From the NCBI GenBank assembly GCA_021295785.1, contig JAGWBR010000011.1, forward strand, positions 1-64,000: a DNA stretch of 64,000 bases. Direction: 5' to 3'. This DNA is from Gemmatimonadota bacterium. Its GTDB lineage: Bacteria > Gemmatimonadota > Gemmatimonadetes > Palauibacterales > Palauibacteraceae. Shown here piece after piece: positions 37,572-44,858 of the stretch. The first letter of the stretch is position 1. Each line of letters begins with the position of its first letter. The position numbers and the translations under genes are program-made. The notes beneath the pieces were generated by a model. It did not search any database. It was not told where the DNA came from and saw nothing but the letters and a program-made list of their open reading frames with translations.

Positions 37572-38371
37572 CGCATCCCCCGCCTTCCCCGCCGCCAACC
37601 CCCAAGCCCATTGTCCGGCGGCTCGGGCTTGCGAAAGAACGGAACACGCTTGGCCCACAGCTTCGCGGCCTGCAAGTGGATCAGGAAGATTGTCCGCGCC
37701 GTCAGGTGCGGATTGCTGAGCATCGCCCGGGCGAGGCTTGCGGTGGTAAGGGGCTGGCGGACCAGGTTCAACGTCGCGTCGAAGTACTTCTCGTCCCCCT
37801 CGAACTCGTCGATGTGGATGGTGAGACGGTCGCCGGGCGGCGTCACGATCCATTCGTAGTGGACCCCGTCGATCTGCATGAACGGCGAGACGTGGAACCG
37901 CTTGTCCACACGTGAACGGACCGCCTGCCCCCCCACCGGATCGCTGCCGTCGAGCAGATAGCAGTATGCCTCGCCGAAGGTGTTGGAGACCTCGGCCACC
38001 GTGAAGCGGAGCCCGCCCGCACCGTCCAGAAAAAAGAAGTAAGACACCGGGTTGAAAACGTAGCCGAGAACGCGGGGGTTAGTGAGCAGCATGACCCGCG
38101 AGTCACCCAGGTCGCGTCCCTGCGCGCGCAGCCAGCGAGCGAGCTTGTCTCGCAACGGTTCGTCCGTGCCCCCCATATGGTCCCGGTCGTGAAACGAGAT
38201 GAGTCCGGCGCGGTTATAGCCGAAGAACCCGATCTCGCGATCGAGCGCCGCAAGTTCGGAGAGGTCCAGGAGCAACTGGTAGACCCTGTACTGGAACGAG
38301 TTATGACGAGGCACGCGGCGCCGGTGCCGGACCGTGCCCAAGTAGAGCCCGGAGCGAAGCGGATTGCTCAT
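37568..38371 (-). CDS. DUF1365 domain-containing protein
   Basis: A 267-residue protein of the DUF1365 family, whose activity is unknown. Family features are LYLGTVRHRRRVPRHNSFQYRVY at the N-terminus, RVLGYVFNPVSYFFFLD, EVSNTFGEAYCYLL and KRFHVSPFMQIDGVHYEW. The family almost always neighbours an FAD amine-oxidase-like protein and a CFA-like methyltransferase, as here. ATG at 38371 overlaps the FAD gene stop as ATGA. It is predicted cytoplasmic or peripheral to the membrane. Confidence 0.93.
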   Translation of the reverse strand: MSNPLRSGLYLGTVRHRRRVPRHNSFQYRVYQLLLDLSELAALDREIGFFGYNRAGLISFHDRDHMGGTDEPLRDKLARWLRAQGRDLGDSRVMLLTNPRVLGYVFNPVSYFFFLDGAGGLRFTVAEVSNTFGEAYCYLLDGSDPVGGQAVRSRVDKRFHVSPFMQIDGVHYEWIVTPPGDRLTIHIDEFEGDEKYFDATLNLVRQPLTTASLARAMLSNPHLTARTIFLIHLQAAKLWAKRVPFFRKPEPPDNGLGGWRRGRRGMR

Positions 38372-39609
38372 TCGAACCTCCCGCCGAGTTGTTCGGCAGC
38401 CACGACCGCCGATCGCAACCCGTCCTCGTGGAAGCCGAAGCCGAGGTAGGCGCCGCAGAAATACGTGCCACGCCGGCCGTTGAGCGCGGAAATGGCCGAC
38501 TGGGTGGAGGCCGACGCCACCGTATAGACCGGATGGGTATAGCTGACGCGATCGTGGGCGTGGTTCGGGGGCCGCGGAGGGTTCAAGGTGACGAGAAAGG
38601 GCGTGGCCGGATCGAGGCCTTGAAGACGGTTGAGGTTGTACGTCATGGTAGTTGCCGGGGAGGGGTTCCGACAATCGCCAACATGATAGTTCCAGGAGGC
38701 CCGCGCCGCCGCGCGCGAGGGCAGGTACCCGGGATCGGAGTGGATCCAGGTATCGTTGGTCGCGTACCGCCATGCGCCCAGTAATTCCCGTTCGGTGTCG
38801 GAGGGTTCCCGCAGGAGGGCGAGGGCCTCGTCGGCGTGCGTGGCCAGGATGACCCGGTCGAACTCCTGGCTGGCGCCGTCCGCGAAGTGCAGCCGGCAAG
38901 CCGTCTCCCCGCGAACCACTGAACTGACCGGGAGGCCCGTGTGGACACGCCCCTCTAGCCGACCCAGCATCGCTTCCACGTAGGTCCTGCTTCCCCCGGG
39001 GATCGACCGCCACTGGAGCCGCCCGCGTAACTGGAAGAGTCCGTGACGGCGAAAGAAGTCGACGAACCTCGCGGCCGGAAACCCGGTCACGGTTGGAATC
39101 CCCGTCGACCACAGCGCCGAAGCCAAGGGATAGGCATAGTGACGCCCAAGCACCTCCGAACCGGCCTGTGCGACGAGATCACGCAACGTCCGACCATCCC
39201 AGGTGGCGCCGCCCCGCCGGCCGGCGGCGTGAAATCGCCGGATCTGCGCCAGGAATCTCAGAAATCCCGGTCGAAACGCATTATGCGGATCGGCGAAGAC
39301 CCCCTTCACACCCAACCCGCTGTACACCACCCGGCATCGCTCGCACTCGAAAGAGAACGACATGTCGCTCGGTCTGGAGCGCACCCCGAGCGCCGCAAAG
39401 AGTCTCGCCAAGAGGGGATAGGTCTCCTCGTTGTAGACGATGAACCCGGAGTCGACCGCGATGGAGCCCCAGGGTCCGGCGACCCGGTGGGTGTGGGTGT
39501 GGCCGCCGATTCGCGTCTCGCGCTCGAAGACGTGCAGGTCATGTTTCGGGGCGAGCAGCCAGGCCGCTCCGAGACCCGAGATACCGGTTCCGACAACAGC
39601 TATCCTCAT
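38368..39609 (-). CDS. FAD-dependent amine-oxidase-like oxidoreductase
   Basis: A 413-residue flavoprotein. VVGTGISGLGAAWLL (residues 5-19) is the dinucleotide-binding motif, followed by FERETRIGGHTHTH and SGFIVYNEETYPLL. The C-terminal TYFCGAYLGFGFHEDGLRSA closes the FAD site. This is the oxidoreductase that accompanies DUF1365 and CFA-like enzymes. It is the first gene of the six-gene lipid operon. A weak TATGTT lies 6 bases before the ATG without a clear -35 partner. It could desaturate or oxidise a methylated acyl chain. Confidence 0.9.
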   Translation of the reverse strand: MRIAVVGTGISGLGAAWLLAPKHDLHVFERETRIGGHTHTHRVAGPWGSIAVDSGFIVYNEETYPLLARLFAALGVRSRPSDMSFSFECERCRVVYSGLGVKGVFADPHNAFRPGFLRFLAQIRRFHAAGRRGGATWDGRTLRDLVAQAGSEVLGRHYAYPLASALWSTGIPTVTGFPAARFVDFFRRHGLFQLRGRLQWRSIPGGSRTYVEAMLGRLEGRVHTGLPVSSVVRGETACRLHFADGASQEFDRVILATHADEALALLREPSDTERELLGAWRYATNDTWIHSDPGYLPSRAAARASWNYHVGDCRNPSPATTMTYNLNRLQGLDPATPFLVTLNPPRPPNHAHDRVSYTHPVYTVASASTQSAISALNGRRGTYFCGAYLGFGFHEDGLRSAVVAAEQLGGRFE

Positions 39610-39628
39610 TTCCAGAACATAGTCGATA

Positions 39629-39739
39629 TTACGGTGAGTCCCGCCGCTCTTCCCGCCGCCCCGTCAGCCCGGTCTCGCGCCCGTCGGGGGTCCACAGCCA
39701 CAGGTTGTGGTCCCGGATGAACACCCACCGCCACCTCGG
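39629..39739 (-). pseudogene. Possible remnant of an S9-type (DPP IV-like) peptidase propeller
   Basis: A short minus-strand frame reads RWVFIRDHNLWLWTPDGRET followed by GLTG and soon a stop. This resembles one blade of the N-terminal propeller in S9 peptidases (SPDG..VFVRDHNLW...G...LT). No start codon, no further blades and no catalytic domain are found. The fragment lies in the gap before the lipid operon and in front of the cutA gene. It is either a decayed gene piece or a chance match. Confidence 0.35.
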
Positions 39740-39894
39740 TCCCCCCGGCGACCGAACTGCGGTACCAGAACAGCCCCGGCCGCATATTGGGGCTGTTACC
39801 GGAAAGTGCGATTTTCGTGAACTTCTTGCGGGCGGCAGTGAATCCGCGGGAAACTGTCATGGGACCCGGTCCATTTGGGAGGAATGCGGCAATA

Positions 39895-40197
39895 ATGAAA
39901 GTGGTTCTGATGAGCGGCCCGGACGCCGAAACGCTGCGTCGCCTGGGCCGGCAACTGGTGGAGGAAAGGCTCGCGGCCTGTGTGACCGTTCTGCCGGAGG
40001 CTGTGTCGGTCTACCGGTGGGAGGGCGAATTGCGTGAAGAGGACGAAGCGATGGCGATCGCCAAGACCGCCCACCCGGACCGTCTGGTCCAAAGAGCCGC
40101 GGAGCTCCATCCGTATGACACCCCCGAGGTCCTGGTACTGCCCGTGGAGTCGGGGCTCGACCGCTATATCGACTGGGTGCGGTCAGCGGGAGGTTGA
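39895..40197 (+). CDS. cutA: Divalent-cation tolerance protein CutA
   Basis: A 100-residue protein of the CutA family, a small trimeric cytoplasmic protein linked to copper tolerance. Motifs are LVEERLAACVTVLP (with Cys29) and YRWEGELREEDEAMAIAKT, followed by HPYDTPEVLVLPVESGLDRY near the C-terminus. The ATG at 39895 is preceded by GGGAGG (39878-39883) and gives the normal family length. The stop overlaps the convergent ctaG gene by 15 bases. Confidence 0.95.
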   Translation: MKVVLMSGPDAETLRRLGRQLVEERLAACVTVLPEAVSVYRWEGELREEDEAMAIAKTAHPDRLVQRAAELHPYDTPEVLVLPVESGLDRYIDWVRSAGG

Positions 40198-40968
40198 AAA
40201 CAACGGTTTCTTGCCTCCGGCGGGTCCGTCGCGGTCTGTCTGGTACCACCGCCAAAAACACACACCGGTCGCGGTCCACAGAACAATACCGCCCCCGATC
40301 CGCATCAACAGACCGGCCATCCGCTGGTCTTCCGCCGACGAAAGCGGGCCGACGGGCGGGGCCAGTTCGTAGGTGGCGTAGAACGGGAGTTCGGCGAAAG
40401 TGAGGAAGATGTAGGGGAGCGTCAGCAGAACCGTGCTCGCCAGCAGATAGACGGCCTGCATTCCGAAGTGCATGGGCCGCGCCGGGCGCACGAGAGGTGC
40501 CCAGAACGCCAGCCCGGCCGCCAACCACACGATGTCAAACGCGAACGACCCCGTTTGGGTGGCCATCATCCCGTCCACGATCGCCGGCCAGTGCGTGGCG
40601 ACCACCACCGTGTGGAACACGGCGAGGCCGACTCCGGGTCGCACCGGAAGGCGCACCCGGGCCGGCAGCCCGGTCAGCAGCAGGGGCGGAGCGACAAGGG
40701 CGATCAGCAGGAACTGCACCATGTGGACCCAGGCCAGATAACCGGATCCCAGCGCGCCAACAGGCCAGTCCAGGGCGATCCAGAGGGTCAGAACGCCCAG
40801 ACCGAAACTCGCTTTCCGTAGCAGCCACCGCGGCCCGGCGTCGTACCAAGGGCGGGCCGCGGCGAGCCAGTAGCTGCCGGCGAGGGCTCCGACGAACAGC
40901 CAGACGCCGGGATATGCCTGCCACTGCCAAGACCACGCAGCGCCCTGGGCGGCGCACCACCACCTCAC
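40183..40968 (-). CDS. ctaG: Cytochrome c oxidase assembly protein, CtaG (caa3-type) family
   Basis: A 261-residue membrane protein with about seven helices. The segments LDWPVGALGSGYLAWVHMVQF and HFGMQAVYLLASTVLLTLPYIFLTF are typical of the Caa3 CtaG family found in Gram-positive and many Gram-negative bacteria. These proteins help assemble cytochrome c oxidase, probably its copper centre. The GTG start overlaps the SCO stop as GTGA, so both act in the same pathway and are cotranslated. Confidence 0.88.
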   Translation of the reverse strand: MRWWCAAQGAAWSWQWQAYPGVWLFVGALAGSYWLAAARPWYDAGPRWLLRKASFGLGVLTLWIALDWPVGALGSGYLAWVHMVQFLLIALVAPPLLLTGLPARVRLPVRPGVGLAVFHTVVVATHWPAIVDGMMATQTGSFAFDIVWLAAGLAFWAPLVRPARPMHFGMQAVYLLASTVLLTLPYIFLTFAELPFYATYELAPPVGPLSSAEDQRMAGLLMRIGGGIVLWTATGVCFWRWYQTDRDGPAGGKKPLFSTSR

Positions 40969-41657
40969 CCTCCGTTGCCGTCGCCAGCCGCCCGGGAGAT
41001 CATGATCGGCAAGTCATGCCGCCAGTCGGTTTGACGCACGCCCATGGGATACATCGCACGCACCGAGTCTCCGTAGACCGCGACCACCGGGGTGGCGTGA
41101 CCGGGCTCGCCCCCGGGCGACATGACCGAAGGCGGCAGCCCCAGCGCCACCTGAACTGCGTTGACGGAGTCCAGATCATCACGAAGGCCGATGAACCGCC
41201 GGTCAAAGGTGTCGAGCCACTGCCGGATCTGCTCGGGCGTGTCGCGCTCCGGGTCGACGCTGGCGAACACCACCCGCACCCGGGACCGCTCAGCGTGCGA
41301 CAGGTTAGACAACGCCTGGCTCAATACCGCCATTTGGACGGGGCAAATGTCGGGGCAGTTGGTGAACCCGAAGAAAAACAGCGCGAGCTTGTCGGAGACG
41401 TCATCGGGAAAGTCGAACGCCACAGGCTCGGTCCCGGTCAGCTCGATGCCGGTCAGGGTGAATGGTTCCACGGGCAGCGGCCTGTCAAGCTCAAGCCCCC
41501 TCAGCCCGGCCCGTCCTTCGGTGCGATCGAATCCGCCGCCCACCGCTTCCGAGTCGGACTCGGAGGCCGGCCCGCAGGCGGAAGCCGCGACCGCCGCCAC
41601 AAGTGCAAACAGGGCCGCCATCACCCGGGGGAAACGAACCTGCCTCGGTGTCTTCAA
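40965..41657 (-). CDS. SCO1/SenC family copper chaperone (lipoprotein)
   Basis: A 230-residue thioredoxin-fold protein for maturation of the Cu-A site of cytochrome oxidase. The copper-binding CPDIC motif (Cys101, Cys105) and the later His (GHAT, His187) are present. The N-terminus has a signal peptide with a lipobox (ASAC, Cys28). The best start is TTG at 41657: it overlaps the preceding stop as TTGA and has GGGAGG eight bases upstream. The longer open frame before it translates to sequence without a signal peptide at its start. Confidence 0.88.
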   Translation of the reverse strand: MKTPRQVRFPRVMAALFALVAAVAASACGPASESDSEAVGGGFDRTEGRAGLRGLELDRPLPVEPFTLTGIELTGTEPVAFDFPDDVSDKLALFFFGFTNCPDICPVQMAVLSQALSNLSHAERSRVRVVFASVDPERDTPEQIRQWLDTFDRRFIGLRDDLDSVNAVQVALGLPPSVMSPGGEPGHATPVVAVYGDSVRAMYPMGVRQTDWRHDLPIMISRAAGDGNGG

Positions 41658-42586
41658 GGGAAGAGCCTCCCGCCATAGTTCATGAGCACCACCATGCCTC
41701 CCGCCGCCGCTCCGATCACGTACCCCAGGCGGACGATGATCTGAAGCTCGCTTCGGCCCAACCCGTGGATCAGGGATCCGAGTTTGTCGGGGGGTAGGGC
41801 ATTCACGTTGTCGGCAATCCGGTCGGCCACCTGAATCCGTTGGGCAATGCGCGGTACCTGCGTGGCTACCCACTCCCAGGCGCCGGGCCCGATCGACTCG
41901 GCTGCCCTGAAGGCGGCTTCCGGCCCCACGTACCGGTCCAAACGCCCGATGGGTTTGCTGAGGAAACTGTCAACCAGATTCACCGCCGCGGTCTGGGAAA
42001 GCGCCCTGGCGGTTCCAGAGTTGAGCAGCGCTGCCAGCCAGCCGGCTATCCTGTCGGGTGGCACCAGATGAAGCATCTCCGTCCACCCCGATTTCGGAGA
42101 CTTGCCGGCGGCCGACCGAAGCCACTCCACGAGAGCCTGCCTCGAGGCCGCGTCCCTGGCCTGGGCGGTCTCCTTCAATTGGACCACCGCGGCATCGCGA
42201 CCCTTTGCAAGCAGATTGACCAGCACAAACCTGACCTCTTGGAGAGCCGGTTCGGGGATGATCTCTGCCAGAGGGGGATGCGACTCCGAAACGAGGTCGG
42301 ACATCATTTCGCGCAGCCGCGCCAGGAACTCCTCCTCCAACCCGCGGAGCTCGTCCTTGATGTCAGAAGACGTCAGCAGTGAACCGCTCACCGTATTCCC
42401 GATGGAGGCCGCCAACCGGTCCTGGTTCTTGGGAATTGCGCCCTGGAGCCATTTCACTTCCCGCCCGAAGATCCGGGGGGGAACGCTGGGCTTGAACAGC
42501 ATGGTTACCGCAATCCGGTTGGTTACGCCCCCGGTCAGCGAGGCCGCCAGGATGGTGATGCCGGCGGTGAGCCAGTCAAATTCCAC
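41654..42586 (-). CDS. DUF445 family membrane protein
   Basis: A 310-residue protein of the DUF445 (YheB-like) family. It has hydrophobic helices at both ends (residues 8-30 and about 287-305) and a long amphipathic helical middle. The opening TGGVTNRIAVTMLFKPSVPPRIFGREVKWLQGAIPKNQDRLA corresponds to the family motif in which N..A..MLF.P is conserved. GTG start. It is the first of three coupled genes with SCO and ctaG. Its function is unknown. Confidence 0.82.
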   Translation of the reverse strand: MEFDWLTAGITILAASLTGGVTNRIAVTMLFKPSVPPRIFGREVKWLQGAIPKNQDRLAASIGNTVSGSLLTSSDIKDELRGLEEEFLARLREMMSDLVSESHPPLAEIIPEPALQEVRFVLVNLLAKGRDAAVVQLKETAQARDAASRQALVEWLRSAAGKSPKSGWTEMLHLVPPDRIAGWLAALLNSGTARALSQTAAVNLVDSFLSKPIGRLDRYVGPEAAFRAAESIGPGAWEWVATQVPRIAQRIQVADRIADNVNALPPDKLGSLIHGLGRSELQIIVRLGYVIGAAAGGMVVLMNYGGRLFP

Positions 42587-42618
42587 GCACGCCCCTCAAG
42601 TGCGGTGCCACGCGGTTC

Positions 42619-43581
42619 TCACGGCAGCGCCAGTCCGGCGGTAAGTCCGCGCACCGCAAAGTCCGCGCCGTCCGCGTCCACTCGTACCGTGCCCCGCAGG
42701 GCAGCCAGGCCCGGTCCGCCCCCGGTGCCCCCGGTCCGCCCCTGGCCGTCTAGCTGCAGCTCGCCCGACAATCCGATTTCGGGAAAGGAGAAGGTCCATT
42801 GATCGGGCCCGCCGGCCAGTTCGATTTCCGCTGCCTCTGTCTCGGTGCCGGCAAAGAAGGCGTGCCCGGTGGAAGGGGCCCGGCCGAGCCCTTCGTAAAG
42901 GATAATCGAACGGTCCTCCCCTGCCGTGAGCAGGAACACGCGTGCGACCGACCGGCTTCGCGGCAGGTCAAGCTGCTGGGCTCCCCTTCGGAAGAACGCC
43001 AACCCGGAAAACACCTCGCCGGCGTGCTCCAGGCTGGCGCTGGCCAACCACTCTCCCTGCCCCGTGGGGCTGGGCCAGGTGCCCAGGCGGCTCAGAAAGG
43101 TCAACCGGACTCCCCCGCCCGGAGCATCCGTGCGAAGCGCGGCCAGCGACCCGTCTCCTTCCACTCCGACCGCCAGGCCCTGGGAAGGGAGGATCCGCCA
43201 GGCGGCCCGGGAAGCGGGAAGCGTGTCGGATACGCCCAAGGTCTGCTGCCAGATACCACCAAGGCGCGTCCAGGCAGCGTAGTCGGTAGCGAGCACGCCA
43301 CCGGAGACGGACTGATCGAAAACGCCCAAAAAAGCGGGTCCTTCGGGAGCCACGAACATCAGGTGGGCCAAGTACCGTGATGCGGGTTCTGCAACGGCGA
43401 CACGCTCTTCCTGGTTGTTGTCTGGATTCCCGGGCGCGCCGTCGGCATCGCCGCCGCAACCGGCTGCCACTACAAAGGCGACCCGCGCGGCACCCCGCGC
43501 CGTCCGGCGTACGGGGCCGCGCCCGGGCTGCCCGTGCGCGGCAATCACCAAAGGCGCATTACGCGCTGACCCGCCGGTCAA
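42619..43581 (-). CDS. Uncharacterised putative lipoprotein
   Basis: I do not recognise this protein. Up to 320 residues, with an Arg-rich N-terminus followed by VAFVVAAGCGGD, a lipobox-like motif. The body alternates hydrophobic and polar residues in a beta-rich pattern with WQQTLGV and FLSRLGTWPSP stretches. The start is uncertain: TTG 43581 overlaps the upstream gene by 23 bases, and TTG 43551 or GTG 43548 would place the signal peptide closer to the N-terminus. It precedes DUF445 by 32 bases on the same strand. Confidence 0.6.
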   Translation of the reverse strand: MTGGSARNAPLVIAAHGQPGRGPVRRTARGAARVAFVVAAGCGGDADGAPGNPDNNQEERVAVAEPASRYLAHLMFVAPEGPAFLGVFDQSVSGGVLATDYAAWTRLGGIWQQTLGVSDTLPASRAAWRILPSQGLAVGVEGDGSLAALRTDAPGGGVRLTFLSRLGTWPSPTGQGEWLASASLEHAGEVFSGLAFFRRGAQQLDLPRSRSVARVFLLTAGEDRSIILYEGLGRAPSTGHAFFAGTETEAAEIELAGGPDQWTFSFPEIGLSGELQLDGQGRTGGTGGGPGLAALRGTVRVDADGADFAVRGLTAGLALP

Positions 43582-43894
43582 GATTCGCCAAGAAGGCCTT
43601 AACCAGCCGGGCGGAGTGTTCGGGGCGCGGCTTCATCGTGGCGGTTGCGGTCGCGGTCACTTGGGTAAGGCCGTTGTGGTCCAGCGAAACGCGAACCCGC
43701 ACATCGTTCTTGTTCTTCCCCCGGAGTCCTGTCGCGCGGGTGGCCCAGATTTCCCCCACTTCCTCGTCTGCCTGCACCAGCTCCCAGCGGCGTTTCGAGG
43801 CGATGTGGTCGAGCACCGCATCCCAGACGGATGCGAACGAAATCAGGTAGACTCTTGTCAGGCCTGCGCCCGCCCCGGAACTTGGTTCGATCAT
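43559..43894 (-). CDS. Uncharacterised small protein, possibly DUF1499/Bet v1-like fold
   Basis: A 111-residue protein. The central part, YLISFASVWDAVLDHIASKR, then WELVQADEEVGEIWAT and DVRVRVSLDHNGLTQVTATATA, followed by a helical C-terminus (LVKAFLANL), resembles small alpha/beta proteins of the DUF1499 or Bet v1 type, but the match is weak. The ATG at 43894 shares bases with the start codon of the divergent nucleotidyltransferase gene. A near-consensus promoter (43902-43929) places the start of transcription at this ATG, which argues for it over the in-frame ATG at 43927. Confidence 0.6.
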   Translation of the reverse strand: MIEPSSGAGAGLTRVYLISFASVWDAVLDHIASKRRWELVQADEEVGEIWATRATGLRGKNKNDVRVRVSLDHNGLTQVTATATATMKPRPEHSARLVKAFLANLDRRVSA

Positions 43895-44858
43895 GCAGGC
43901 CATTATACCGCTAGCGGGCAAGGGCACAAGAGTCCGGCCACATACCCACTCCCGGGCGAAACCCCTGCTGAGGGTGGCGAATCGCCCGGTCCTGTCCTAC
44001 ATAATCGAACAGCTTCGGGCGGAGGGCGTGGACGAGGTGATCGCCGTCACCGGTCACCTCGGCGGGCAGGTCGAGCAGTGGCTTCGGGCGCAGTTCCCGA
44101 ACCTTCTGGTCCGTGTCGTCCCCCAGGCAGAGCAGAGGGGCACGGCCGACGCCATTGCGGTTGCCGAACCGTGGGTGACGGGGCCGAGTTTCATCGCGTT
44201 CGCCGATACGCTATTCGACGCCGATTTTTCCGCCGTGCGCCGGTTCAGGGGTGCCGATGCGATATTCTGGACCCGCGAAACCGATGACTGGAGCAGTTTC
44301 GGTGTTGCGGTTGCCGACGCGGGGGGACGCATCCGGAGGCTCGTCGAGAAACCGACCGAGCTTGTGTCGCGGCTGGTCACGATTGGGCTGTTCCTGGTAT
44401 CGGACCATCGGCTCATGTTTGAGGGTGTGCACGACGTACTGTCGCGTCCTCCGAATCGGGGGGAATATTATTTGACCGACGCCTTCCAGTACATGATAGA
44501 CCAGGGCGCTGACATTCGGACCGCCCCCGCCCGGGGATGGCATGACTGCGGCACGGTCGGGGGACTTCTTGACACGAACAGGATCATGCTCGACCGGGGG
44601 CATGGGATCCTGCGGCAAGACGGGCCCCCGCTGGTCGCTCTGGCGGAAGGCGTGGAGACCAGCGGGTCCCGGATGGGTCCTTACGTCAGCGTGGCGGAAA
44701 ACACCCGGGTGCGGGGGTCGCGGCTGCAAAACACCATCGTCGGTTCGGACTGCGTGATTGAGGACTGCGACCTCAGGGACTCGGTGATTGGTGACCACGT
44801 GAAGCTCCGGGGGGTCTCGGGCACGACCAACATCGGTGATCACGGGGAAGTCTCCTGA
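43893..44858 (+). CDS. Sugar-phosphate nucleotidyltransferase (NTP_transferase family)
   Basis: A 321-residue enzyme that should transfer a nucleotide to a sugar 1-phosphate. The signature PLAGKGTRVRPHTHSRAKPL is at residues 6-25, followed by EQRGTADAIAVAE (base-binding loop) and VEKPTE. The C-terminal 70 residues contain GSRMGPYVSVAENTRVRGS and a hexapeptide-like pattern (TIVGSDCVIEDCDLRDSVIGD), as in GlmU or RmlA-like long forms. The product (dTDP-, UDP- or GDP-sugar) is not determinable. The start codon overlaps the divergent ATG within CATG. Heptose and LPS genes lie downstream. Confidence 0.88.
   Translation: MQAIIPLAGKGTRVRPHTHSRAKPLLRVANRPVLSYIIEQLRAEGVDEVIAVTGHLGGQVEQWLRAQFPNLLVRVVPQAEQRGTADAIAVAEPWVTGPSFIAFADTLFDADFSAVRRFRGADAIFWTRETDDWSSFGVAVADAGGRIRRLVEKPTELVSRLVTIGLFLVSDHRLMFEGVHDVLSRPPNRGEYYLTDAFQYMIDQGADIRTAPARGWHDCGTVGGLLDTNRIMLDRGHGILRQDGPPLVALAEGVETSGSRMGPYVSVAENTRVRGSRLQNTIVGSDCVIEDCDLRDSVIGDHVKLRGVSGTTNIGDHGEVS
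43902..43929 (-). promoter_or_regulatory. Near-consensus sigma-70 promoter giving a leaderless transcript
   Basis: On the minus strand TTGTGC (43929-43924) is followed after 16 bases by a perfect TATAAT (43907-43902). Seven bases separate this -10 box from the ATG at 43894, so transcription should start on or next to the A of the start codon. The promoter lies entirely inside the first codons of the divergent gene at 43893. Confidence 0.65.
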
